DNA of 64,000 bases from Diphasiastrum complanatum (GCA_029204225.1 CM055096.1:72357349-72421348), one strand, 5' to 3'; shown: positions 49,693 through 62,086, counted from the first letter of the stretch. Program-made: numbers and translations. Notes: generated from the sequence alone by a model not told the origin.

Positions 49693-50437
49693 CAAGGTTG
49701 CAGTCCGCGTTCCGGAACGCGATCCGGGATTTCCCATTAGGGTTTCCTGGAACGCAATTTTTTTTTTTTGTATAGTTGCCAATATGGGTATCATGTGAAA
49801 GGATATCAAAAAAGCAATTGTTATGCAGATCTGTTGCTTGGTTTCAGATGGCTGCGAGCTACATTGATTAGAAATCTGGACATCATTAGATGGTTTAAGA
49901 AAACTGGCTGCATTTTCATATGGTTTCAGAAATTGGAAGTGTGTAGTTTGCCGACTGTTTCGGGTGCGAAACACCAAAAAGTGTGTTTTCACTCAGGGAG
50001 TTGGAAGGCCAAATCATGAAGAGGCCTTACCGTCGGGGCCTTACCCCGGACCCCGCCATTGGGGGGTGTTGCCCCCCAAACCCCCCACCGGGGGGCTACC
50101 GCCTCCCGGACCCCCTGTTTCTTGGGGGGCTACCGCCCCCCGAACCCCCTGTTTCACCTATTCCAAAAGAAGTATACAATTCCCGCCAATCTAAGGAAGG
50201 CTCCTTCTAACTCTTTCTATCATTTTCTAACAGAAAACAGAATCAGTAGATCTGCAAACCATTGGCATCAGAACACCATTCAAAACTGATTTAGTTAGTA
50301 TTAAACTCAAAAAAAAAAAAAAAATTGGCCCTTACTCCTTTTTCCACAAAAAAAAAAAATAAAATTTGCGATCCAAGTCGCGGATCGCTAATGTTCCGGA
50401 ATGTTTTTGCAGCGGATCGCGATCCGCTACAACACAG
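49693..50437. mobile_element. hAT-like MITE with a GC-rich repeat core
   Basis: The 745 bp unit starts CAAGGTTGCAG and ends with the complement of CTGTGTTGTAG. It is flanked by GCTACATA (49,685-49,692) and GTTACATA (50,438-50,445), an 8 bp duplication with one change. Both ends contain near-palindromic GGATCGCGATCC-like or TTCCGGAA motifs. Between about 50,030 and 50,155 is a GC-rich tandem pattern of GGGGGGCTACCGCC and CCCGGACCCCCTGTTTC units. No transposase is present. Confidence 0.7.
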
Positions 50438-51576
50438 GTTACATATGTCATATAGAATGTTCTGTTCAATGTTGAATGATGAATGATGATGACAGATGTC
50501 AGATAAATCTAAGTTTCTAACCTAAATTTTTTTGGCTTTCTCAAACATTGTCATAACCTTCTTGTTTATTCTTTTCTCTGATCTCGACATTGCAATTTGC
50601 AAATAAGTTTGAACTTCAACATTCAACTTTGAAACAAAATTACAATTTATGGTCCTAGTACCTATGTAGTACGGTCTAGACTCTAGACTCTACCTAGCTA
50701 GTAGCTGCAGCCTGCCATTATCCATATCACTGTATCAGACTAGTCAGTGGTCACTAGTTAGTAGTCACTACTAACTATTATTAGGATTCAGCTCTAGCCT
50801 CTGAGCTCAAATTTTAGTTATACTCCAGGCTCCTAATTTCTAAACCTTGAGTTTCAAGTGTCAAGTAACAAGTTCCAACTTCCAACTCCACACTCACAGT
50901 CCTGAGCATTCTGTTTTGATACGACAGGTCACAAGAGATGTGATTATCTAAATCTTGATATCTGTAAATTTTCAATGAGAAACATCTCCAGCCACTTCCC
51001 GTAAAATGCAAAGTGAGAAAAAATATGTGACGTTCTCGTCCACGTCAGCGATGCCGAGTCACCTGACCATGTATTTAATGTACAACTGTCATTCTGTCAT
51101 TGTAGTTCAACTACTCCTTGAGTGCGACAAAGTACTTAGTTAGATGACAAACATTTATTGTAATTAGATACATAGATCCGGTGTGTAAATACACCTTCAT
51201 CACATACTCTATTTGATGCTCCATCCATGAGACGAATGATTTTGAGCCTCCAAGTTACGTCGTCATACTGGTAGTAACTTATTGTTGTGCTTCAGGGTAA
51301 TATAACAGCAATACACTTTTCTATCTGTGCACAAAGAATCGGTTCGAACCGGCCGGTTTGAATCGACCGGCCGGTTCGAATCGACCTGTTCGAATCGGGA
51401 TGCAACCTTGAGTACTCCTGTGTAGAGTCGAGCAATTGTAGAATTGTTGCGCCTCTGAGTACTTATTCGGATGGAAAGATCAGGCTAAGGATAATAATTC
51501 CTGGTCAAAGGTTAAAAGCTTAAAGAATAATTTCATGTCTTCTCTTTGGTGTTCTGAGGACAAAAGGAAGGAAGCA

Positions 51577-52020
51577 TGTTACGGCCATATTCAGCTAAGG
51601 ACATGGAATAGTCCTAATATGGTAGACCGGCCCTCCGGTGTTCGAGATTTAATTCCATGTCGAGGCCTGTTTGTGACTATTAACCTTGAGAGAACCCACA
51701 CACTCTAATAGAGACATATGGAGTAGTGCATGTACGTGTGACAGATAGGTAGGAGGACTGCATGAAGAGAGGTAACCTATTTATGGTTGACCTGCATGGG
51801 GATTGCATGGGTTCATGCACAAGAATCTACTCTCTATATATTGGGGTAGGGATTCTCTCGTCGACAACTTGGGTTTAGGTTACCAGCTTGCTTTCACATG
51901 GCATGGCTTGGGGGCTAGATCCAGTTTTGATCTAGGTTTGGTTGGGCGGTTTGGCTCCATAGAATCTCCTATTGTGTTCTCCTATCCTCATCTTAGGGGT
52001 ATTCCCTAGTGGTCTTTACA
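51577..52020 (+). repeat. 3' LTR of the nested LTR element
   Basis: 444 bp, starting TGTTACGGCC after a purine-rich tract and ending CTTTACA. The next five bases (ACGTT) repeat, with one mismatch, the five before the 5' LTR. Confidence 0.88.
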
Positions 52021-53170
52021 ACGTTCATGCAGCGACATGAGCTTATCTTCAACGGACACCCACTGGAGGTCGTATCATCCTACACTTACTTAGGTGTCCT
52101 CTCTATTGGTCATGTATTTGCTATGAGACAGGTTGCTACAACTAGACTTGGGAAGGGACATGCTTCCCTTGTACAGCTAGAGAGGTTATGCTTTTGGAGA
52201 TTTATTCGAGATGCCCTGAGTAAGTGTTGGCTCTTTGATACTCTTGTTACCCCTACCACATTATATGCGGCTGAGGCATGGTGTACATGTCTCTCTTCAT
52301 CTGATTGGGCCAGTATCTCGCGCGTGCAGATCCTTATGCTATCATGTATGATATGGGCTAAGCCTTCCGTTCCACATCAGATCATTCTAGCCGAGTTTGC
52401 AGTTCCACCCATTCAGCTTGATGGCTTTTCAACTTATCACTTATATTCAGCGAGTCAGGTTCATCCATTTCAGAGGTATCCACAGGCGGCACTTATCTCT
52501 TCTCAGGATCTTCATAGTTAGGGCTTCTAGTTATCATGGTTTTCTCAGGCCTCCCGTTTACTTGATACACTTGGCGTTTCTATCACGACCTCCCATTGGG
52601 TACCCTTGACTACATTAGATGGTTCCTAATATAGAGCATATCTGAGTTGAGTGTGGCAAGGCCACCTTGGGGTCAAACCTGACTTCTATCGGACTCACTT
52701 CTTGGAGTTGGATACAGTAGGGTTCCCAATTCTACCACGCTATTTGGATCTGATTATCGCATGGCTTGAGGTTCATATTGGCTCAGTCCAGAGTCTCATC
52801 ACATCAACTTATGATTGACAATGGGCGTTTTCAGAGTACCCCACAAGAGGAGCAGTTTTGCCCGATGTGCTCATTATTCGAGATGGAGTCCGAGGAGCAC
52901 TTCTTGTTTAGATATCCAACATACTATAAGACCAGAGGAGATATCTTGTCTTTTTCGAGATGCACCCATCACTCTACGGTCGACCATAGCATTCGAGGAT
53001 CCACGTTGTGTGGCACTCATGATTGAAGAGATGTTACTTCTGCGACAGGATCTACATCAGCCAGCTCAGTCTAGTCACCTTGACACACAACTCCAGATCA
53101 CCTCTATTCTCGTAGGAGATCACGACACGGTCCAGACTCAGAGGATAGTGAGATCGATGATGACTCTCGA
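52021..53170 (+). pseudogene. LINE-1 reverse transcriptase thumb and C-terminal CCHC motif
   Basis: Continuation of the RT after the LTR insertion: GHPLEVVSSYTYLGVL, LVQLERLCFWRFIRDALSKC and LVTPTTLYAAEAW. After frameshifts, 52,766-53,026 carry a zinc-binding motif of the form C-x2-C-x9-H-x4-Y (CPMCSLFEMESEEHFLFRY), where the last Cys is Tyr. Downstream sequence to 53,540 is the 3' UTR. Confidence 0.8.
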
Positions 53171-53568
53171 CATAGAGATGTGAGGCGGCGTATCACCTAG
53201 ATTCTTGTTGCTAGTAGGATGACTGATATGAGGAGACACACTACATAGACGACCTCCTAGACGACGTCATCAACACACATTACCTCCAACTACAGTCCCC
53301 ATTACATCTTTCTTCAGTGGCAACATGAGTCGATTGATTGAGTTTTATGATTTTATGATGAGCATATACATGTCTACCAGCACCACCATCATTTATAGCT
53401 ATTCGATGATGCTTTTAGTAGCTACACTTCATATATGTTTTCTTTACTGTTATCGGAGACGTTTTACACGCTCCTATTTGCGCCACACACTTGATATGTA
53501 CTTTTTTTGTCTTATATGCCTTTTGGCATGGAAAAGACGTTAATAAAGCTTTCTCTCTCTCTCTCTCT

Positions 53569-54400
53569 ATAACTGCTGCAAAATCTGCTCCTGAAGGCCC
53601 TCTCTTGGGCTTTTCCCCCTTCTAGTGGTTGTTTTTCTAGGTTCTAACCTCTTTTCGGCTGGTAGAATGTGTGTTTTATCGATTGGGTAATTTGTTATGG
53701 TAGAAAATAAAAACTATTCGAAGATCCGGGCTAATAGGAAGACAATATGAAAACACCATGGACAACAGAGACCCCAAAGGGTGGGAAATTATTTTCATTC
53801 AAGCTCAACAAAATTTAGATGTAATTTGTCTCAATAAGAGATAAAATGGATAGATTTGACTGACTTTTTAGATCCCTATATGCTGAAAGAGAGTCACTTA
53901 GAGCAATGGTGACAGCCCTTATAGAAGCCAATGAAGACCTCAAAGCTGAAAATCAAGAATTGAGGCTATCCCTCAAATCAGTGAACTTGAGGTTGGATGC
54001 AGCCAAAAGTAACTCAAAGCTAGAAAAAATGGAAAAATTAAAGTTCAAAGAGTGCCTCTCAAAGCTGGAAAAAGAACATACAGCCCAAATGGACAACACA
54101 AAAATACAATTGCTCATGGACTTGGAAGTTGCAATAGGGGAGCGATTGAACAAATTGGAAAGTGTCAATCTAACAAAGGTGGACAACAAAGAACGAATTG
54201 GATTGGAATCAATTGGAAGTATCAAAGCACAAGTAATAAACCTTCACTTGGGCAGACAAGTCAAGGGCAATAGATAAATATTTTGTTTCAAAAGAAGTGT
54301 TAATCCTTGTGGAAGAACAAGACATCCTTAAACGTGCGTCAAATTTGATATTCAAGGGGTTAATATCAAGGAATCCTTCCGGCTGGGAAAAGAGGGCAGC
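53569..54400 (+). pseudogene. Fragment with a coiled-coil frame, origin unclear
   Basis: The plus-strand frame 53,906-54,277 (123 codons) is highly charged, with a heptad-like pattern: LIEANEDLKAENQELRLSLK and LKFKECLSKLEKEHTAQMDN. It is a long coiled coil with no further domain. It resembles accessory coiled-coil proteins of retroelements but I cannot assign it. It lies between the LINE-1 end and the solo LTR and continues across the solo LTR's target site. Confidence 0.4.
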
Positions 54401-55996
54401 TGTTGGAATTTCCCTGAAATTCAATTGGTAATGAGGATCTGCTAATTACTTTCTTGCAGAACTGTTGGCAAAACAAGTCTGCATTTTTACTCGGGAATTT
54501 CTATAGGCAAAAAACCCGACAGTCCTCTTTTCTGCCCTCAGGCCATCCTGAGCGGCTAAGTGTTTTGCGACACTTCCAAAAAAGGCGACAGTTGCAGAAT
54601 CTGCAGAAATACAAGTAAATTTCAACAGGCGAAAAATGCGAAAAATGCGACACTGCATTTTTACATGCAGTTTATGATAGCTGAAAAATGCGACACTGCA
54701 TTTTTTCGTGCAATCTCTGACAGCCGAAAAATGCGACACTGCAGTTTATGACAGCCGAAAAATGCGACACTTGCCTTTAAAATTGCGAAGGTGCCCTACA
54801 AATGCCGACGGTGTCCTACAAATGCCGAAGGTTGCCCTTAACTAAAGGCAAAGGCCAAAAAGCCAAGGAGTGTTGCATCTTCCATCTGCGGATTTACAAG
54901 GGATTCCAAGTATCACCTCATTACGTCTTGACGCTCCAACAATGAACCGATCTATTGATCGGTTTAGCAGCTGTTAACTATCTTGTAATTGTAAAGTTAA
55001 GGTAGCACAAGATCTTCCAGCTGCTATATATGTAAATGAGCGATTGAAGAAAATGTGAGGCGGACTTGCTCAGCGTTCACGTTCTTCTCGAGGCAGGCAA
55101 TAGCAGCTGACATTTCAATGTCAGTGATTCATGTAGTATTACTGCTGTGATGTTTTCGCCTGCCATCACTTACTGCCTTGCAGTATTCTACAATGTGGCA
55201 CACTGCTACGGATTCACATTGTTTCTTCTGTAGTAGTTAACAACAACTGACATTTCTGTGTTAGTGATTTATATTTACAGCAGCTGGCATTTCTACGTCA
55301 TTGTCCATCCAATTATTTGATGTACATATTTTATTGTGCCATTCATTTCCGTTATTGTAAGAATGCTATTCTTTATGTCTTGTTTCTGCTCAGTGCATGG
55401 TGATCTATGACACCTCAGTCACTGGCTTAATCTCTTGCATTTGTGACTGTTAAGTAGCTCTCTTTCTGAGCGATTGCGTCCACTGATCACAAGTAGTTCT
55501 ACACACAGTTAGAACGATTCATGCACTGCAACGACATTCTTAAACACACACTGTACATGACCCATTCATGCTCCCTCACACTAATGACTCACACAATTCA
55601 TTCATTTATAACATGTGAGACAAACATTGTAGATGCCTTCGCGCATCGATTCTTTTCCTTTCAGACAGATTGTCAGTAATAGACTCATGACCTTTACAGA
55701 TTAAGATTAGCCTTGTGTAGCACGCGGTTATGTCCGCTACTGTTTTGTGCTCACCTGCATTATTGACTTGTATATTTTGTTATACTTAATTTGATTACAG
55801 CTTTGTCTGTTTCTGCGTTCAGATTCGTGTCAATATTGCAATGCTTATCTATGTTCTGTCTGGCTATCTGATTGACTTGTCTGACTGTCCGCTCATCGCT
55901 TCCGCAAATTTATTCTGTTCTTGTGTTCGCCTACTAAGTCACCAGTAGTGCACGCACCGAGAGGATTGAAGGTCCTGATCCTTTGATTTTCCAACA
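54401..55996. mobile_element. Solo LTR, 1596 bp, with perfect 5 bp target duplication
   Basis: Starts TGTTGGAATTTCC and ends GATTTTCCAACA, an 8 bp terminal inverted repeat (TGTTGGAA/TTCCAACA). GCAGC lies directly on each side (54,396-54,400 and 55,997-56,001). No internal retroelement sequence is attached, so recombination between two LTRs probably removed it. The LTR holds a minisatellite near its start. Confidence 0.85.
54629..54840. repeat. Minisatellite within the solo LTR
   Basis: Several imperfect units built on CCGAAAAATGCGACACTGCA, alternating with TTTATGACAG. These are followed by three CTACAAATGCCGA[A/C]GGT-type units. Unit length varies, about 20-50 bp. Confidence 0.7.
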
Positions 55997-56917
55997 GCAG
56001 CAACAAGGCTGGGGTCTTATCTGTCATATTTTCAGGTACTAAAGCAAGGAAATCTCTATCTCAAAATAGGGAGAAATTTGCGCCATCCCTGTCGGAGCTT
56101 TGCATCATGCAACTGATCTTCATTCCTCCATAGAGGATGAAGAATGCAAGCCATAGCGTGTAGAGGCTGATGGAACCACTCCCACCTGGCTTGCCACTTT
56201 TCTCTTATTTCTTCAACCCTATCATACATGTCACATGGTACATACTTCATACTACATACTACATATTACATAAACACTCATCAATCATGATAAGAGATAA
56301 TGCATAATACGAACCTCTCTGCATTGAAGGCAGTGCAGGTGCGAATCTGCTCCCCCAGCCTGTCCATGAACTAATAGAGAAGGCCAAAAGTGCAGCCCTC
56401 TCTATCCATAAGGCGCAAGACATTGTAAAGGGCTGCAACCTTGTGATAATGGCCCGTGCATCATCCCAAAAAAGAGATGCTAGCACAATCCTCTCAAATT
56501 GCTGAGCCTTAGGCTCTCGTGAGTGCCTCCACACACGCCAATGGTGTAAGACCCACCATCTGTCTCAAGCCGTCATTCACCTTCAAGAGGCGCTCCAGAA
56601 CAATGAAAATAAAGCCAAACCTCATGATTGCAAATTGTATTAGCTTCAACAAATCAATTATCGGATAACAAGGTTGAAACTCGAAAGTAGTTAGTAGTTG
56701 CTAGTAAGCTATGTACTAACTTCTAAGAATCTAAGTGATGAATCAAATTTGATGAATAGAAAAGTAGACTTAGTGGGGGCAGGCCTCAAAATGTCAAGGC
56801 TAGAATATTTCCTAAACATGCTTAGGACCCTCGGTCTCTTGGTGACAAACCTCACAAAGAACCGGCCTATGTCTAGTACCTCTGCAATCCATGGCAACTT
56901 TGCTATATCCTCAAACA

Positions 56918-57266
56918 GGGACTTATGAGCGGTGAAGAATGCCTGACTAAGACTCTATCAAATATTGCTGAGGATGGGCGAGGCAGACCATCCGATGAAG
57001 AATTCACGGCATTTTAATCCCAGATGGGCTTCCCTCGTCCATCATTAATGCATTTCACTGATGATTCCACTTCAGTACGTGGTCATTATATTGATCATCC
57101 TGATTTGGTTCCTGTTGATGATGAAGAATGTGTAAGTGTTTAAACTTCCTTGCATTAGAATGTTTTTAACCACTGAATGTGTTTTTGCTAACATATTTCC
57201 TATTGCAGGATGCTCTCATAATTGATGATTTTGTTGCGAGACGATGTGGTTTCAGACAAAACAAGA
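56918..57266 (+). other. Insertion into the second hAT copy, with a gene-like fragment
   Basis: The hAT exon is interrupted between the HCLDL block and FEDIAK. In the plus direction the insert reads like two short exons: RPSDEEFTAF, then FTDDSTSVRGHYIDHPDLVP ending near GAATGTGTAAG, an intron-like stretch, and after ATTGCAG the residues DALIIDDFVARRCG. The similarity between the sequences at the two edges (CAAACAG and CAAAACAAG) may be a target duplication. I do not recognise the protein. Confidence 0.4.
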
Positions 57267-57539
57267 GGTCTAAGCAATGTGCAGCACAGGGTGACCAAAA
57301 GATCCAAGGGCACTTTTCATTTATGAGCTTCCCCATGGCAACATAATTTGCCGCATTGTCGGTGACGACCTGCAAAGCACAACAATCATCAATGCAACAT
57401 CCGACATCGGACATCCTTCGTCCATGATCCAAGAAGCAACATTGAACAAGTAGTAAATAATAAATATTAAGTAAAAAGTTTTCACTCATTTTTATTTCTC
57501 ACTACTCAACTGAAAGTCAAGAATCAATACTTGCACAAC

Positions 57540-57784
57540 ATTCTCTTTGCCAATCTCTTTTTAGATTTTTGAAATGGCGAGTAGTTCTTCTTCTTCTATT
57601 CATGTAGTTGTAACTCAGTACGTAGCCACATCTGAGTCGTCCTCGTCTGATATTCCTAATGAAAGTTATTATTATGAAGCCACTCCTTCGGGTTCTTGTC
57701 CTATTACTCTTTCTATTTCTCCGTCAACAACATCATCTGAAATTTCTCATCTAATTACTTTTCAAGAAATGACTCTCGTCAATA
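57540..57784 (+). other. Second insertion in the hAT copy with a Ser-rich frame
   Basis: The open frame from 57,574 starts with a run of Ser (MASSSSSSIHVVVTQYVATS), and the hAT protein match on the other strand is lost here. It looks like the first exon of some other gene carried in. Function unknown. Confidence 0.35.
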
Positions 57785-59451
57785 AATCCAAACAATGTCT
57801 GGGCATCCAAGACTAAGCCCGCCTGTGAGATGTCGATGGATCTCAAGAACGTCGTGCCCAAGCAAGAAGAAACCAATATATTTACAATATGGCGCTTCCT
57901 GGTATCAGTCCAACCATCTGATATGATGGAGCACCCATACCTAGTTCACAAGATCCCATTGCCCACAAAATTCAGATTTCAGATGGCAATTGTCAATTGC
58001 ATTAAAATTTAACAATTTATGTAATTGGTCAATAAATATAACTATTTCAATCATTCTTAAAACATCAAATTAAAGAGATAGAACTTAGAAGTTAGAACTT
58101 AGCACTTGCCACTTCAAGCTTGGAATTTAAAGTTAGAACATAAATGACAATACATATTAGTAATTACATTAAAGTAGGGTTTAGGAATCAGATTCAAATG
58201 GCCCATGATCTCCTGATATGCTCTAGCTCCCTATCCACGGAGTTTCGCTCGACAACCAACTGAGTCGTCCTCAACTGCTGCATGGATGGTCCCTCCCACT
58301 CTGAACCAATCCTAGATACATGTCTCATCATCTCCCTAGGGCCATGTAGGGGTCGCAGCCAAGTGAAAGGGGAGGTTGCACATGTAGAAACACCTCCTAA
58401 CAGATACATTGGCTATCTCCTTGTTACATTGCTGGAAGGATGCCACATACACATTCTGCCCCTAAGATGTGTACCAGTACGGCTCTGGGCATGAGAAGAG
58501 CCTCGTGACAACGGTGCCACTGCATCACTCTGACTCTGAGTCTGACCCTGTGATGTGGAAGGGTCTGCTGGAACTGTTGCAAATTGCCAATGGCCACAAA
58601 TCAATAGTTACTATCTAGATTCTACGACAATGGAGATAAATGAATCGTGATAGGTTTTATAGTCTGTAGATTGTAGTAATGTCAAAGTACATACGACATG
58701 CAATGAATTATAATTTACAACACAATCATCAATGCAAATATTTTCTATTTAGCATCTAGCAACAACTTACAATTGTCAATAACTCAGAAGATAGGATTTA
58801 TAACTATTAACAGCTTCGGGAATCGGAATTCTGAATCACTGATTACGATCACCAACCTGTGGGCGAATGATGACCCTCTGAGGTAGCCTTAGATGGAGCT
58901 ACAGGTATCATCAATGAGTCAGGTGCTTGCGCACAACCTGCGATCTCATAACCACGTAGATGCAATAGGTGTGCCTTTATTCTAGTGGGGCCACCTGTGT
59001 AGTCCTTGCCGCAATACTTGCAAGTCCACCTCTTAGTGCCTGAGGTGCATAATTAGAAGCAACTGTCACATGATCCCACAAGGGATCTTTCTCTCTTGGC
59101 ATGGTACCTAGATTCTAGTCTCTCTCCCCCTCCTAAATTCTGATTTTTCACTCACACACACCTAAAGGCTAACTCTCCCTCCCTCCACACACACACACAC
59201 ACACACAAAGTACACCCACCCCTAAGTCTACCTCCCTCTCTCTCAAACACACTCTTCTAAGTTAAGAATTTATTCACACACACACACATACATTGTCAAA
59301 CACCCCCCCCCCCCCCCTACTTCCCTTCTCCCTTTAACACTCTTCTAAGTTCTAACTTCTAAGAAATAAAAATCTAATATCTATTCACACACACACACAA
59401 CTCTACCCCCCCCCCTCTCTCTCTCTCTCTCATGGCAAGTTGCAACCCTGA

Positions 59452-60233
59452 ACCCTTAAATGATGAATGATAATTTGACAATCATGATCAAACATAAATA
59501 ATTATCAATAAGTATGAAATGCCACCACAATGTATGAAAACTTAAAGTACATAGAGTCTTTAGAGTGCATAAAGGATAGTAGTACATACTGGGCCCATGC
59601 CAACCTGATAGGCTCTAGCTTTTTCTCAATAGAAGCCCGCTCATCAAGAAGTCCCTTCATCCTAAGATGCTCACAAGATGGCCCCGACCACACTTGCCCA
59701 ATAGCACTCACTACACTCATCGCCCTCTTCCATGTCGGGGTCCTACTAGCCAGATGAAAGTGTAGAAACAACTGTCGAACTGCAACCTCTGCCTCTGCCA
59801 TGGCTCTTGGAGCGAAGGTGGACACATAGTAGTCCCTACCCCCTAGCTGTGTAGTGCAGCCCCATCTACCTCTCCCTCTCTCAGGTGGATGATGTGGTGC
59901 CGACATGGTCACGGCAGCTGGAGGTGGTGTCGAGGATCCCACACAGAAGGCGGGTCAGGCCGGCCTGCCTCATTTGCAGCTCTGTCCTCTGAGCCATGGG
60001 AAGCGAGGGGTGAGCGGAAGGCAAATGGGGGGCGTGATGTGGTGGCCTCTGGCTATGTCTCTGCATCTCGATCTGCCAAAAAAGACAATTCAATTTGGAA
60101 ATTAGATGCCTGGGCTCTGGGCCCTGGCAAACCACTGGACTAAAGTGAGTCGTGATCAGGGTCCAGGGACCAGTAAGTAGTCTATGATCATTGATGTGAA
60201 TTAACCAGAAGGGATCCCTATCCCTCGGCATGG
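59452..60233 (-). pseudogene. Third hAT transposase copy, N-terminal part
   Basis: Starts at ATG 60,233 (MPRDRDPFW) after a GA tract, as in the copy at 46,576. Most of the BED exon is deleted. The second exon is better kept than in the first copy: APHHPPERGRGRWGCTTQLG, YYVSTFAPRAMAEAEVAVRQ and KGLLDERASIEKKLEPIRLA, followed by a splice donor at about 59,590. The rest is cut off by the second hAT copy. Confidence 0.7.
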
Positions 60234-60237
60234 TGGC

Positions 60238-60253
60238 CCTCTCTCTCTCTCTC
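60238..60253. repeat. (CT)n tract at the LINE-3 5' junction
   Basis: Eight CT units separate the hAT start codon region (minus strand) from the first LINE-3 base at about 60,254. This is the hAT 5' GA tract used as insertion site. Confidence 0.8.
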
Positions 60254-62086
60254 ATTAGATATTCTTCTTTATGCGGAGTGTGGTTATATACTTCTGGCAG
60301 GTGGCTTCAACGCCAGGACCTCCTCCTCTAGATAGACAGAGTTTCATACGATCACTGATGTTCCCTTGAGGATACATGTCATGGATAGTATGGATATGGG
60401 GATTGATAGGATATCTGCTGATGATGGTGGCCCGGTCTCTGCATATGGTGAGCACTTTCTTTTATTGGGTGAGGCCCATGAGCTTGCCATTTTTAATGGC
60501 TTATCTTGCTGGCCGAGATCTGCTAATTATACTTGCCACCCTCATGGTGGTGGGCATAGTGTTGAGGATTATTTCATGGGGTCTCCATCTCTTATACCCT
60601 TTCTATCTGACTTTATTGTTTCTCCCACTACATTATCTGACCATTCCTTTCTTTCCATTAATCTGGGCTCAGTACCTGATCTCTCCCCATCTAATCCCTC
60701 TCCTACGGAGCGCCCCCCTAAGTATACATTTAATAATGCTTACACACACCTTTACCAAGATGCTCTCTCTTTCCTACTCCAAGATTTTCCTTATGATAGT
60801 CCACTCCACTCCCAAGCATCGTTCCTCACTACAGCTCTTCATACTGCTGCCTCTATGGCCTTTCCATCCAAACATCGTAAAAGATCCAAGTACCCGAAAT
60901 CTCGTCATCCTCATCAACCTTGGTATGATGATGTTTGCAAGCAACTCCACTCGCAAATTAACTCTCCGTTACCATCTCCCCATCTTCGCCATCTCAATCA
61001 CCTATATAGCTATACTTGCCGTTATAAAAAACGTATATATGAAACTTCTGAAGGGAAACTTCTTGTAGATCTTCTCTATAGCTCCTCATCTGGTGCATTT
61101 TGGCGTGAGTTTATCCCCCGTGCTCCACCTCGTTTGTTGAAAGATTTACGTTGTTGGATTGAATATGCCACTTTACTCTATACTTTTCCTACTGACCCGA
61201 TTGTCATATCTCCTCGTCCTTCCACCTTCCCCTTTTTCACCCCGACTATGGTTTCTCTTGCCATTGAGAAAATGAAGACCCATCGTGCTCGAGATATAGA
61301 AGACCTAGAGGCCGAACTCCTGATCCATGCTTCTGATATACTTTCAATTTTTCCACTGATACCATATTGGCGGTCATGGCTCTATATGAGCAGGTTTGGG
61401 GATGCTTCAGATTGGAGGAGGGTCTCTTTGAGAGAGTTAGGAGCACTATTGGGGTGAAGCAGGGTTGTTCCCTCTGCCCCACGCTCTTTGGTTTGTACAT
61501 TGATGAGCTTGAGAGGGCCATCAACCAGGATGGTGGTATTGGCTGCATGCAGGCTTGGTGATATACTCATTTCCATTCTTCTTTATGCTGATGATGTGGC
61601 ATTGCTTTCTTCTTCTGGTGTGGGGTTGCAGCGGCATTTAGATACATTACAGGTCTTTGGAGACTCTTTTAGTTTGACTATGCATACTAGGAAAACCCGT
61701 ATCATGATCTTTAATACCTCCAGGACCTTATGCAGCGACAGGTGCTCACTCTAGGGGGACACCCACTTGACGTGGTATCCTCTTACACTTATTTGGGGAC
61801 TTCCTTCACTGGCCCTGCTTTCAGTATGAGACACGCCGCCACAGCTAGACTACGTAAGGGTCATGCCTCGTTGGTTAGTCTCGAGCGTTTCTGTTTCAAG
61901 AAGCACATTCGGGATGCCCCAAGTAAGCGTGACCTATTTGACATTATTGTTACACCCACAACTATGTATGCAGCGGAGGCCTGGTGCACTGGCATTCCCG
62001 AGTCATAGTGGACTAGCATTTCTCGTTTACAGATCAGTATGCTTGCACGTATGATCAGGGCCAAGCCATCTGTTCCTCACCAGATC
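60254..62086 (+). pseudogene. LINE-3: 5'- and 3'-truncated L1-like element
   Basis: Begins inside the endonuclease (GYILLAGGFNART, with Gly for the catalytic Asp of GDFN). The main frame 60,366-61,457 holds ADDGGPVSAYGEHFLLLGEA, HPHGGGHSVEDYFMGSP and LSDHSFLSI, and the linker to RT. Near 61,350 about 130 codons including the first RT motifs are missing. The frame changes to MALYEQVWGCFR, IGVKQGCSLCPTLFGLYIDE and LLYADDVALLS (61,580-61,610). The thumb (GHPLDVVSSYTYLGTSF, LVSLERFCFKKHIRDA) follows. The match ends at KPSVPHQI near 62,086. It has no C-terminal CCHC motif or 3' tail. Confidence 0.85.

Larger units (their letters stand above)
56050..59450 (-). mobile_element. Second hAT copy (minus strand), decayed and carrying insertions
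   Basis: The 5' terminal repeat CAGGGTTGCAAC is at 59,439-59,450, followed by GA, GT and C tracts and an ATG at 59,105 (MPREKDPLWDHVT). The BED finger is at 58,930-59,040, out of frame (WTCKYCGKDYTGGPTRIKAH). Further pieces lie at 58,194-58,604, at 57,785-58,015 (DUF659 part), at 57,267-57,369 (VTDNAANYVAMG, CAAHCLDL), at 56,709-56,917 (FEDIAKLPWIAEV, RFFVRFVTKRPRVLSMF) and at 56,050-56,540. Two plus-strand fragments interrupt it, at about 56,918-57,266 and 57,540-57,784. The hATC end and the 3' terminal repeat are missing. It seems to have inserted into the hAT copy at 59,452-60,233. Confidence 0.7.

Noticed and set aside
49964-50289. Pro/Gly-rich frames in three registers
   Set aside because: They overlap in all frames of a GC-rich tandem repeat inside a MITE. 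No codon preference points to a gene.
54383-54400. Purine-rich tract before the 54,401 LTR as a polypurine tract
   Set aside because: The LTR is flanked by an exact 5 bp duplication, so it is a solo LTR and the purine tract is part of the target.
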